Below, one piece after another: positions 33,979 through 46,600 of a DNA stretch of 64,000 nt; position 1 is the first letter of the stretch, and the number at the start of each line of letters is the position of its first letter. Below the pieces are notes generated by a model. It was not told the origin of the DNA. It saw only the letters and a program-made list of their open reading frames with translations, and did no database searches. The position numbers and the translations under genes were made by a program. Source of the stretch: Anseranas semipalmata (taxonomy: Eukaryota > Chordata > Aves > Anseriformes > Anseranatidae); assembly GCA_013399115.1 (NCBI GenBank), contig VXAA01006458.1, positions 121,592 to 185,591 on the forward strand, given 5' to 3'.

Positions 33979-36900
33979 CAGTCTCTCCAGGCCCAAGGCC
34001 GCACTCTGTCCCCTCAGCCTGGGGCAGAGGGACAGAGTTCTGTGGAGCTCAGACTGGGTCTGTTCCCCAGAGAGATCAAAATATTGCAATAAACCCAGAA
34101 GAGTCTTGGACCACATATTAAATGGCTTTCTTGCAAACACAGCACATACAATACTTTTAGGTGTTAGCAGTTAAACTTGATAATTTCTGGCCTTGGAGGC
34201 TATGCTGGCATCCCAACCTTTCAAAACTTGCAAGACTTAAAAATATTAATAATAAAGTTTAGATTCTTTATTTGCTGTTCCGAGCCTGCGGGCTACAGTT
34301 GAATTATGTTTTGAAGTTTTCCGTGGATCTGTGATAGCTAAAACCTATCTTTTTAAATGCAGTTATCTGTGTTTGCCTTATAACTGTAAAAACAGGGTCT
34401 CTAAAAACAAATAAACTCTATTCAAAACTTAAGATGGAATAATGATTGTATGAGGGAATATCAGGTGGCACTGCTGATTGTTTCCATGTGAACTAAGCTC
34501 AAAGATACAAATAATCAGCAGGATAACATCACTTCTTTTTAATTATCTAAAAAAGTCTGACAGGAGGTACTGCAGTTTTCCTCTGGAGATAACCAGTGTG
34601 CTAGGAGATGGCCTCTTTCTTTCCCGCATATTTATGGCTGCTGCCACCTTGCCAAGCCATTACTGGAGACCTTCTTCGTTCACAATCAGTATCGATTTAT
34701 GGCTCAGCAAGGGACAATCAGCAAAGGTGGTACCATCCTTCACCTCTGGCTCCCTGAGAAATTGCTGTGGAAATTGAACCGTGCCAAGAACTACCATGTA
34801 TTAAATGATCTGCTGTTAACCCTATATGTACACACGGAGGACCTGATCCCAAGAGAGATGAGCATCCTCTCCTCCTCCTGACATTCACAGGAAAGTCAGT
34901 GTGTGCTGTCTTGCAGGCTGTGGCATGCTTTTGGTAACGCTCTTCTGCAGCTTGTATATGCAAAGTGCCTCCAGGTATCTCCTAGAACAGGTGCATCCAT
35001 GTCTTCATTTCACTGCAGGCAGAACAACAGTATCGGGGTGAGTTTAGTAGTCCCTGGACTAGTAGAAGACCTATCTATAGACCTGGGCTTCTAGGAGACC
35101 AATCCTATCCCACTAATAAAAAGCTGGATGACATTGCATGACAGCTAATTTGTTAACTACAAGATAGGCCTTGCCAAGGAAGAAAGGAAGGGCCCTCTTT
35201 TTCTGAAAATCCTTTGAAGTCTTAGGCAGAAGACAGGTTACAATGAACTTAACTGTTCCAGAGAGTAAGCATTTTGGTACCTGGCCAGCAGCTGAAATTC
35301 AGGCACCTCTGGGCCAAGTAAACAAATTGATTTCTTTAATGACAAAGTACTGGGGGCAAGTTCTCAATTCTCTCAGTGAATTTAGCCCCTGAACTGGAAA
35401 TTATACTTGAGGAAAAACTAGAGGTTGTTTTCTTTTCAGGCAATTAAGCACTTCTAGGTATTATTTTACCCATTCTTCCTGTTGTTTTTTTTTTCTCCAA
35501 AATTACGTCCCACAGTTGTGGTGATACATATGTCTTGGTAAAATGCATCAGTGAAATTACAGATTTTAATCTAAAAATAATAGTATTTTTTCTGTTTCCT
35601 AGTAAAATATAACCATTTTTTTTCCTGCAAAAACAGCCTCAAAATCAGGATCTCTGATGTGAAATAGTAACCTTATTTCCAGCAGATATTTCAAAGCAGG
35701 GCTACAGCAGAACTTAAAACACTTCTGCTGAGTTGCAAGGACTCCAAGTTCTTTAAAACTTAATAGAAAAGTTCTAGTGGCTCTTACATGAAAAGTACTC
35801 TGTAGGGCTATCTCCTCTCCTAGAGACACCTTTTCTATTGCCATCATGCTGCCTGTGCTAGTCCAGTAAGACCTTATCTGCAGATGTTGCTTTCAAACTC
35901 CTGTCAAAAATGAGTGTGGTAAATGTGGTACAGACATAAAAAGAACATGCATGAGCAAAAGATAGGTCATAAACTAGGATGGTTTTTACAACTGTAGCAG
36001 CTTGTTTAAGCTATGAGATACTTTGATTTCTAGCTCTAGACTTCCAGGACTGTGTTGCTGCCTTGCATCAGAAATAAATTAAGCTACTCTGTTGATCACC
36101 AAATGGGGAAATTCAAGTCCCTGGCCCGCCTTATGGTGAGAGGAATCAGAGAATGCAGTGCCAGCTTGCAAGAGCTACCAGGATATTAGGTCCGAGTAAG
36201 CAGAGGTAGTGTTGGCTAGGAGGATCTGCTCCCTCATTCCTTTTGCTATTTCAACATAAATGAAAATTTACATATCTCAGAAATCATTTGCTTCCTGACA
36301 AGTTTATTAGTGAGTAAAAACTAAGAAGAGAATTCTACTAAATTTTCACCCTGTATTTACATATACCAGAAAAAAAAAAAAAAGTTTTTCACTCATTTCT
36401 ATTAACGTATCCCCAACAACCTGAATATACTCTAATCTTCTTGCCCTTTTCCCTGCACATAACACTGCAAACAGGATTCACACAGGGAAGTACGAAACGC
36501 TCTGTCTTTACAGCATCTTCCTAACTCTCAGGAAACAAGAGGAGACATGAAACCCCATGTCTGACGAGCCTTTAAAAATTTTGTCAAAAGTCTAATGGTG
36601 GCTTCACTGGTGTGTGGATGTCTCTGCTGATCCTGGAATACCTTTCTTGGGATCACAAAGATTACTAATTAATATTAAATGAAAAGACAATCTTTTCTTC
36701 CCAAAGAGAATGGGCCACGTTTAGACTTCTCTGGCTTCAACAGATCTACTCATCTAAATCCAATGAGCATCTGTTATATTCTCTTCCTGCTAAATAAACA
36801 CAGGACTGTCTAATGATTAATGCATTAGTGCAATAATTACTGGGAAAAATATGTGTGTGAATCCCTGCAATCATCTCTTGTAAACTCACTTTCAGCACAA

Positions 36901-39900
36901 AAAAGGGCCACATGGGGAACAGCCATCTGCTGATTTTATCAACAGGGCAATCAGCATTGTGTGTAAACTATATCCTACCTTGAATGACTCCTATATTCAC
37001 TGTGCTTGTTTCTAACTCCTGTTTGGGAGTCAGTGTTAATTTTCCTGACCAATAATACATTTTAATTTCCAAACAAAAAGCATGGAATGTAATTTTTCTT
37101 CCTGTATCAGCATTAAGCACCTTAATTAAGCACTAGCTTAAACAGAGTTCAACCTTCCTGGTGTTTAGCCCCAAAGTGCGTGCAAAGAGCAAATATATCC
37201 CCCTTCCCAGCCTTCATTTTGCTAGTTTGATGAAGCCAAACTCTTCCAGGCTCCTTTCCTGTGATGGGCCCTACATTCCCTTGGATACTCCAATAGCACT
37301 TCTCTGCCCCACTGAGCACGATCATCCTCTGATCAGCCCTCTGTTAGGCCACTGAGGGTTTTCTCGTCAATTCTTGTTTCTAACCAGTGACCTTCTAGCC
37401 AGCAAGAGAATTTTTGGTTATTAATCAAGGGCATGTCTTGGTATTTACAATGCAAAATATCATCCTATTTTTAACGGGCTTCAAGATTGTCCAGTTCCTT
37501 CCACATGGTATCCCATTTGTCCCCTCTGATACTTCACTACTTTTTATCTTTAGCAAAGCTCATTAGCATCCTCTGCATCTGGGGTATTTTATTTATTTTT
37601 TATTTTATGTATGAAAAGTTGAAATATGACTGATATTTGGGATACTTCACTACTGACCTCTCCTTTTAACACTATCAGTTGCTATCTGCTCCAAAAGATC
37701 TCCTTAAAATCTTCTATTAATCACTCTTTTATCTGGTTTAATCATAATTTCTGTCATGGCACTATATCAGAGACTCCAGATACACGACTCTACAGCACCT
37801 TCTCTGTCCAATTTGTTTCACAAAACTCAGGTTACAATAACTTAGTTCAACCCGCACAGCAGAGTCCACAGCATTTCTCTGTAGAGGAAGGAAGATTGAC
37901 TCAAGTCTCTTGTGACTGGAGAGCTGTAGGAGTACCTTGGGCTAAATGGCAGTAGACACAATGTTTTCTTTTAATTTGCACTATTGGCATAGTATGTGAG
38001 TCATAGACTTGTGATTGCTGTTGCAAAAGTGGGCGAGATAAAACACTTGAGACTAAGAGAGATTCCTGGTAATATCCTGATGTCAGAATTTAAATTTAAG
38101 CTTATTCCTGAAAGTGTTCAAAAGTGACGCTAGTAGTATCGGGGCTTTCTACTTCTTAAACTTTTTAAGCTGACGTGAAAACTTGAAGTATACTATTTGA
38201 CAGCTTTGATTTCCTTAGTTCATCGCAGCTCTAGATTTCAGCTGAAAAAGTTGTAAACTCTCTAGGTTTTGAGGGGAGGGACAGGTGAAGGAGCTTTCCA
38301 GGACAAAATTACTGACTAGAAGGGATAGGAGAGGTGCTTCCCCAGATGATTTCTCCTGAGAAGGTTACAGCCACACCTCTTCCTAATTAAGTGCTGCAAA
38401 TTTGCTGATAACTGACAAGTTAAGCTGATGTTCTGCTGGTAACCATTCAGTAATTACATTTATTCTGTGCCGGAGGTGATACTTTTTCACTCAGCATAAC
38501 AGGCTAACAATCCTGTGGATGGTGTTTTCTCCAAGCAAGCATCTGTGGAATTAGGAGGAATGAAATTGGGCCTTGGGTCTAACTTGGCAAGTGAAGACTA
38601 TTTTGTATGAAGACACCTGCTATTTGAGTCACTCCACCGCCTGGATGTTACTTTGTTCTTGTTGTTGTTAAAGTCACATCTATGAAATATATACATTTTT
38701 TTGACCAGTATGAGCTACTTTACATCACTTTGGCTAAATTAGAGGTCTGTAAAAAGAAGCAAAAGTGTAACTAATATTCTCTTTATAGCTCCCCCATGAA
38801 GGAAAATACATGCAAAATGGCCTTACTGTGAATGATTATTAGCTTCACTGGTCTGAATTATTTTGCAACTTAAACAAAAAGAGCCACGGGGGTGAATCAC
38901 TTTGATACTCAGTGAACACAAGAAATGAGTCTGAGTTGCTAGTTCAGCTGTGGACAGGAGGAAAAAGCAGTAAAAGCATGTTAGGCACACTTCGTCTTTT
39001 GACTTTTGTAGATGGACTCCTTCTGCAGTTCTTTCCTATCCTTTTATTTTCATCCTGCTCTCTTCTGCATCCCCCAGCATTTTGATTGGGGCAGAGCAGG
39101 AATGAAAAGGGAGATGAGAAGATGGGCAATGCAGAGATGGGCAGATCCCTTTCAACAGTGCTGGTCAGTCTGCCCACATACCTGCCTGCCCACGTAACCT
39201 CACCTTGCTTTGCACACACATGGTGATATCCCCAGCTTGTAAATCTGGCCTCTGTGTAGGTCCAACAGTGTTTCCAGGGGAGCTGCAGAGGTGGTGAATG
39301 TAGCTGGGACTGCAGCAGGTTTGGGGGACGTCCAGGATCTTCAGGGCTCATCCTGCCCCACTAGCAGCTACTCATACAGAAAAGAAGGCAGAGCAGTAGA
39401 AGTGGCACTTCCCAGGCATCAGACTTGCTAACCTGCAGCTACTTGGATTAGACGCTGATGAGAGGAGAGCGACAGCAGCAGGGGAGCTGACCATTCACTT
39501 ACAAGCAAGTGCCAAAGGCAAGGAAATGATCAGCTCAAGAGAAAGAAGCAAATCAAGCCTATGTACCTACTTACAGTCAATTCCCATTTCCGTGGGGACC
39601 TGTGGAGAAGGATTGTCTGCTCTGAGTATCTTTCCCCCGTCCTGGTGTAGGGCAGGGTTTTGCCTCTCTCTTTCTGTAAAGGTGCTGAGCAGCAAGAAAG
39701 CCCATCAGAAAGAGAGGCCATTCCCCCTTCTTCTCCAGGCATTGCAGCTATTGACTCTGCCCAGTGAATGTCTCACCCTTACCCAAATACCATATGTCCT
39801 GCAGTGGCTGCGCATGCAGCCAGTCTCACCAGCCTCCTTCCTGCCAGCAGCCTTACTCCACTGATTGCCTACATCCCAGGAAGCTCATGTGCAAGTTCAC

Positions 39901-40637
39901 TGATGGAGCACCTTTTAATTCTGTACCTGAGAAAAGACAATATTAAGAAGATCTGGGAAGAAATACAGCGCACTTGCTGTTTGCAAAGCTGCACTGGGTA
40001 AACACAGGAGCTTGCCACATATTTCATTGGGCGCATATGGAGAAGGAAAGGCTGATAGGCTTACAGTCGACCGGCTTGTAACCCACCAGGACAGGGATGG
40101 AAGCCAGCTGCCATCTGAAAGTGTGCAACGAGATAGCAAAAGCTGTGGGGAAGAAGACAGGCTCTCTTTAACTGGATTAGCTGCTCACAGAATATTATAT
40201 CATTCTTATCTCCTCCAAATTCCAGGGCTTTCCTGACATTAATGTGTTTTATGATCCTACTCCAACTAGATTAATATTAAAGAGCAGGGAAAGCATAAAA
40301 AAGATCAGCAACAGCTCAGAGGTAAATACATAGGCTAGAAGAAGAGTAGAATACTGCTAAGGCACTGAGAAGCAGAGAATCAAAGCCAAAGACATTAGAG
40401 TATTCCCATTTTGCATCAAACCACCAATGGAGTATTCATTTCAAGGTACATAGACACATATTCAAGTGACATAAAGCACTGACAGAGTTCTTCTGTAATT
40501 ATCAAACCTCTCCTTAATAGGCAGCAGCTTAGGAGAAGGCTTATAAAGTTTCTGGAAGATACAGGTGAAACCACAGAGAACATATTTTAAAGTCATAGAG
40601 CCTAAAAAAGCCAAATTTGTAGGTGTAGATGTTCTAA

Positions 40638-41182
40638 CAATATTTTTATCCCTCGTGAGGCCCCACTTGGAGTGCTGCGTCCAGGTCTGGGGCCACCAGC
40701 ACAAGAAAGATGTGGACCTGTTAGAACGGGTCACAAAGGAGGGCCACAAAGATGATCAGAGGGCTGGAGCACCTCTCTCTATGAAGAAGGGCTGAGAGAG
40801 CTGGGGATGTTCAGAAGAGAAGGCTCTGGGGAGATCTTACAGTGGCCTTTCAATACTTAAAGGGGTCTTACAAAAGGGATGGAGAGGGATTCTTTGCTTG
40901 GGTAGATAATGATAGGACAAGGGGCAATGGTTTTAAACTAAAAGAGGATAGATTTAGACTAGATGTTAGGAAGAAATTCTTCACTGTAAGGGCGGTGAGG
41001 CACTGGAACAGGTTGTCCAGAGAGGTTGTGGATGCCCCATCCCTGGAGGTGTTCAAGGCCAGGTTGGATGGGCCCTGGGCAACCTGGTCTAGTGGGTGGC
41101 ATCCCTGTCTGTGGTAGGGGGGTTGGAACCAGGTGATCTTTAAGGTCCCTTCCAACCCAAGCCATTCTATGGTTCTATGATC
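40638..41182 (+). repeat. CR1 LINE, 5'-truncated, with reverse-transcriptase C-terminal remnant
   Basis: About 545 bp of CR1 starts near CCTCGTGAGGCCCCACTTGG and ends in the standard 3' end GTTCTATGATC at 41182. One frame reads RLDVRKKFFTVRAVRHWNRL and SREVVDAPSLEVFKARLD, the familiar C-terminal end of the CR1 ORF2 polyprotein. The frame is broken upstream, so it is a dead copy. It lies between CCDC175 and RTN1. Confidence 0.92.
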
Positions 41183-42270
41183 CCAGCTGCTCAGCACTGC
41201 TTGCTCATTTGCAGGGTGTTACTGTCAAACATATGGGAAGTCAGGGTGGCTGCAAGGAAGCTTGGGTGCTGGTTTGGAAAGGCACAGAGTGAGAAAAGAG
41301 AAAAGGAAAGGGTGTGGGTTGGAGAGGTGACTGTGCAGGGGTATAGGCGGGTGATGGGGCGGTGGGTTTAGAGAGAGGTGGGTGATGCTGGAGGAGACAA
41401 GAATGGGGGTCTTGGGCTCTCTATTTAGACACTTAAGAATATTTGGACTCTGCTAGAATTTTATTTTCTTTTATTTCCAAATGTACAGGAGATTTAGACT
41501 TTAATCCTGCTTAGGGTTCGGTATTGCAAAAAGCTAGTCTTGGGTACAACTGCATTGCTGGTGCTAGGGAAGAACATGTTTATGGGACCAGTGGGATGGG
41601 ACATTAAATGTGGTCATTGTCAAAATTATCTCCTGAGAGATATCGGGTATACACTGCCCATTTGAATGCACTAGTAGTAAAGTCTAAGAGGCAGTTAAAG
41701 CTGGGGACACGGGTTGAATTTTAAGTCCTGGCTGCAAACTACACATGCTAAAAGAAACATATTCCATTTGATCAAAAGCAACATGTGTCATATTGAGGCA
41801 TTCAGTTTTGTCATTGAGAAAACATGTTCATATCTAGATGCAGGCGACATTTAAAAGATGCTCCGGTATTTTTAAATAGGAGCAAAGAAGAACATTTGAA
41901 TATAAACCTTAAATGAAAATAAGGGTATCTGAGACACATCACAAGAATTAACTAGCCCAGAGCCAAACCAATGTTTCTGCCGCCTCCTCCTATGCATTTG
42001 TGTTATACACTGTACATGGCCAAATAGCACTGCAGCCTGACCTAGGACAAATGTCCATGTCTAACAGGTGAAGGTGAATTAAATAAACAAATCTAAGAGA
42101 CTTCAATTCAAAAAGTTCAGATAAATGTTTAAGGATCTATCTCTTTGTGGGAAAAAAAAAAAAAAAGTTCTGCATAGAAGCTTCATTTTGTATTAGAAAA
42201 AGAGAAAAACTAAATGCAATTTGGTGGAAAATATTTTGATGTTCACATTTTTATTAAAAGAAAAAAGAAA

Positions 42271-42334
42271 AGAAGAAGAAGAAGAAGAAGAAGAAGAAGA
42301 AGAAGAAGAAGAAGAAGAAGAAGAAGAAGAAGAA
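42271..42334. repeat. GAA/TTC trinucleotide microsatellite
   Basis: About 21 near-perfect GAA units, with an A-rich left flank. It lies some 550 bp beyond the inferred RTN1 poly(A) signal. It produces long basic (+) and serine (-) artefact frames. Confidence 0.95.
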
Positions 42335-42874
42335 AAGATCTTCCAGAGGTATGTTCTACAAATAGGAAAGTCATTCAGCACTTAACCAATTCTTTGTTTT
42401 GAAGCACTTTATATAGATGCTGACATTAAAAGCCTTCACCTTTGTACAAAAGCAAATCTTTACTTCAGTTCTCAGCCCCTGGGCTCAGTATCATCCCAAG
42501 TTCAAAGAAGATTGCAAAGAATAGATTTGGTTAAGAGAGTAACATGAAAATAAAGAAACTGAAAAGTACTTTCTGTTGTGCTGACCCCTGCCATAGTGTA
42601 TTGCTCACGATTTGCACAATGTGCACATGGAGGAAGACATGATTTCTTCCTGTTCCTGTTATTTGCTACCAACAAAATAAACTATTCCACTAAGACCTTT
42701 TTTTAAATTTCTGTTCTTTACTCACGAAGACGTGAAACTGATGGATAAGGTAAGTACTGCAGATGATCATGTTAGACTGAACCATTTTGTGAGGTAAAGC
42801 GTGTGTGGATCTGTCCAGTTTGCAAATGTCAAGATAATCCCCATGGAAACAAGAAGGAGAACTTTTTACATTTA

Positions 42875-43618
42875 GTAACATTTATTTCTGCATTCAGTAT
42901 CAAGTACATAAGTGCAAATATTCAGAGTCCATAATTAAGTCCATTAGGAACTACAGAGAATGTAATACAAATTGTAATAAATTTAACAAGCTGGAACTTT
43001 CCAGTTACCATACATTAAATCAGCCTGTCAATCCCTTACGACAAAAGTACTGGGTTTTGTTTTCGTTTTTTGGAGTTATACAAAACTGATTACCATAAGT
43101 ACCGCTTACTGTTTATTTTATTTGTGCTGGAAAACACTAAAACATCAGTCTACAATTCTATATAGTTAATAAAGATGAATCCAACCAGCAACCCAGTGAC
43201 GTAGAAGCAATTTTAACTATTGCATCAGTGCGCTAAGCAGGAAAGCCCCTAGCCACATGTAACATTAAAAGTTATAGAAGCAATGCCATTAGAAGAAGGA
43301 AAAACACTAAAAAAATAAAATAAAAAAGGTCAATATTATTTAGGCTCTCACCATCATGCACTTTATAAGCAACACAAAAAAACACATCTAGTACACTTTT
43401 CTCTTTACTATACTTTAGTGCTTGACACAAGTGATTGCAAATATTCTAAGTGCAGAAGCAGCAGGGGAAAAGCACTGCTTCCGAGTTTTATGTTTCTAAT
43501 ATTATGGTGTTGAGAAAAAAAGAACGATAAATTTGCAGTAAAGTGTAAGAACAGAGCTGTTTCACTCCAGATTCCCCCGTTATTCACTACTGTAGTTGAT
43601 GAATTCTTGATGTCTGCT
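42875..43618 (-). other. RTN1: RTN1 3' UTR (probable)
   Basis: AT-rich sequence follows the stop. Minus-strand AATAAA hexamers occur near 43115-43125 and at 42886-42881. The latter would give a UTR of about 740 nt, similar to other RTN1 genes. The end is inferred. Confidence 0.55.
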
Positions 43619-46600
43619 TTACTCTGCCTTTCTCTTAGCACCTGGGATTTTAGCCTGAATCCTAGAAATAAAGAAAAAAAAAGGATTATATGGTCAGGCA
43701 GCTATTCCGTTCCAATGGATCTCCACTTGGAGTCTTAGCAAGGGGTAATCTTAGCTTGCATTCAGTGTGTTGTTGCAACAGGTGGGCTACAGTCTAATAA
43801 GAAATAGAGGTGATGCCCATCCGTGTGCTCTTACAGGCCCCAAGCTGTAAATGCCCTGGTTTTCAGTGGTTCATGCAACCATGGGATATGCTCAGTGATA
43901 TTCTCCTGCTGTTTGTTATCCTACCATGGGCTACTGTCTGCTGGAAGCCAGGAATGAAGTTTAACCAAAAAACTTTTCAGTACAGACTTTTAGTCCTGCC
44001 CAAGGCTATGGGTTTGCAAAATCACAGAAATACTGGCTGGAAATATCCCCTGGAAGTCTTTGGGTCAATCTCCTACCCAAGGCAGGACTATCACCAATGC
44101 TAGATCAGGCTGGCCACGGCTTTGTCTTGCTGCATCTTGAAAACCTCCAGGGAAGGAGGTTCTGGCACCTCCCTGGGCAGCCTGCTCCAGTGCTGTGCTA
44201 GCCTCCGAATGAAGAAGTTTCTCCAAATGTCCATCATCAACATCCTAAGCTAGACCTGTGTTGTTGTTCCTTGCTATAACTTTTGCCACTACTCAGGACA
44301 GTTTGGCTCCATCATCTTGTAAAAATCTTCCATCAAATAATTATAGGCTGCTATGAGATCACCACTTAGCTCCCTTCTTGTCAAGCTGAACAAGCCCAGT
44401 TTCCTCAGCATCTCCTGGTGGGCCACTTGCTCTCTGTCCCTCACCATCTTGTAGCCTTTCATTGTATACCTGTTGTTCAGTCAACTTTTGCAAAGCCATG
44501 TATTCAAGCTGCTGAGAGGTATGGATCCACCCTTCAGTCCAGCCATCCTGCTTCAGTAATTCTCAAGTGTCAAGAACTATGCTTAGACCCTCACTCTGTT
44601 CTTAATGGATCCCACAAAAGCTTTTGCTAGGCAATGCATTAGGAACCAGAGCAGACTACATCAACAACTTCATCCAGGTCTGACCCATTCTAGGTCATGG
44701 TGGTTCCAGATATTTGTTTTCTCTAACAGGGTGCTGTTCTAATTCCGACTTTGTTTATTAACATTACTATTATCTCTAATGGACACCATCCCTGAATGCA
44801 AAGAGGCAGGCTGGAGCAGTCAATAACAAAGCGAGTTAACATGTTCCTTCTGGTCTGTCCTGGCCAGGTATGGACATCAGTCCCTGGCTGGGCTGTTCCA
44901 TCCACAGCTCCCTCAAAGGACAGGAGAGGGGAGAGAAGGATGCAGGATCACAGCTGTGTCCCAGCCTACACTCATCTGAGAAGGACCGTGTTCCTCCAGG
45001 GATCTACCTTCCTGCAGGCTCCTCCACACCAGGAGCTGGGGAGGACATCATTCACAGGACATGTTGTCCCCAGGACCACCCAGCTCTTAGCCACCCCAGC
45101 ATACCACAGCCTCACAGCAAGACGTTTAGTCAAGTCTGCTGCTGAACTCACTTTGCCACAACAGTGTTTATGTGGGTCCGCACAAGTCCCAAGTATTGAT
45201 CAATCTGTGCCTGCAAAGAGCAAAAAGAGACAAAGTCAGTGAGGCATCAACAAGGTAGAACCACCCAGGCACCCGAACTGCAAAGCTGCAGATGGACTTA
45301 CCTGGTACTTGTCATATACAACGGGGAGAGTAAACATAGACACCACAGCTGAGGAGAAAAAGAGCACAGTGTTATATTCCTGCTGATCAGATTCCTCCAG
45401 AGAAGAGACCTACTTCAAACAGTGACAAACACGTATCATGCCACTTGCTCAGCTGATCCACTAGGGATCTTCGTATTAAAAATGAACTTTGCTCAAACCT
45501 CTCAAATATGGATTTTCCCAGTGCTCTGGGACTAGTAGCTGCACAACCGTAAAACACAAATTGGTTCTAGCAGGAAGGACAACGGAATAGGAATAGTGAA
45601 TAAGGAAAAATAAAAGCTGATGGTTTAACTGTGGGGAAGGCACAACAAGGACAGGCGGTTTTGCCTAAACAGAAATCACCAGGGAGTTAAAGTTAAAAAT
45701 AGATTTTAAAAGAAATGATGATTTTTACCCATTATCAGAAGAGTCAGGCCGTTGAAGAGGGCTCCCACATAAGTCAGCAGCCACATTAGTACTGCAAACT
45801 AAATTAAAGATGGATTGTTACATCACCTCTAGTGTCAGTGTAAGAAGAAATGAGTTCACTTAACTAGCTAACATAATGGCACATTAGCCTTTTTTAATGT
45901 GTAAAGGGACTTGTTAAGTAAGGCACATTAGGAACTAGGTACTTTTTCTGGGTGTATAAACCCATTTTCCCTTCTACAGTTCACTGTTTCTCACCCTCTT
46001 AGCTGAGCTTTCATGTATATTTAATGTTTAATTGCATATATTTAGGATCCTGCATTGAGCAAGGCATAGGCAAATTTCTGCATCCAATTTTGTTGAAGGC
46101 AGGGGTCATCCCACACAGGTTAATCACAGCCCCACAGTGATAATCCCAGTGACTGAAAACTCTTGAGGGCTGGGAGATGGGTACATTTTTCTAAAAACCT
46201 TTAGTAATTTAGGAGCCTAACCCATGTCTGCTCTCTTAATGATCTTCCCTTTGCTCTGGAGAACACCTGCTTAGGTGTAAGGCTGAAAATAAATAGCTAT
46301 CTCAGCAGAGAGGGAAAGAGAACATTCCTCCACAGCAGGAAAGCCCACTGTTAGAGGAAATCCAGATCACCAGAGGTTTTAGAGGGGAACACACCATTTT
46401 GTGGCAAGATCATAGAGAGCACAACAGAGATGCTTCCAGACCTGCAGTGGAGTTAAGCTGGTCCTGCACCTTTTGTAACTCCTGTATTAAGGATAAATAA
46501 CTTCAACTGCAGACTGCCAAACCTCTAAGCTACTGGAAGCAAGCAGATTGGAAACCAAATAGGAGAGCAACTTTGATATCTGGAGCTACACAAAACTAGG

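Larger units (their letters stand above)
33690..34090 (-). promoter_or_regulatory. CCDC175 promoter/5' region, GC- and CpG-rich
   Basis: A compact GC-rich patch in otherwise AT-rich DNA covers exon 1 and the sequence just upstream. No TATA box was recognised. The transcription start is not determined. The patch also holds long open frames on both strands that I attribute to composition. Confidence 0.55.
34100..42870. other. Intergenic region between CCDC175 start and RTN1 end
   Basis: About 8.8 kb between two tandem minus-strand genes. Apart from the CR1 at 40638-41182 and the GAA array at 42271-42334, I see no exon, RNA gene or repeat family here. The open frames are short and show no protein-like composition. 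Confidence 0.6.

Noticed and set aside
33609..34121. 170-residue plus-strand open frame over the CCDC175 promoter
   Set aside because: It starts in an A-run (poly-lysine), has GC-driven composition and overlaps the CCDC175 first exon on the other strand.
40565..41117. Protein-like open frames near 40.6-41.1 kb
   Set aside because: They are the CR1 ORF2 C-terminus in a truncated repeat, not a host gene.
42193..42402. Poly-serine / poly-arginine open frames
   Set aside because: They are pure translations of the GAA/TTC microsatellite.
44796..45242. 148-residue plus-strand open frame
   Set aside because: It is antisense to an RTN1 exon (45152-45210) and has no recognisable domain or protein-like conservation.
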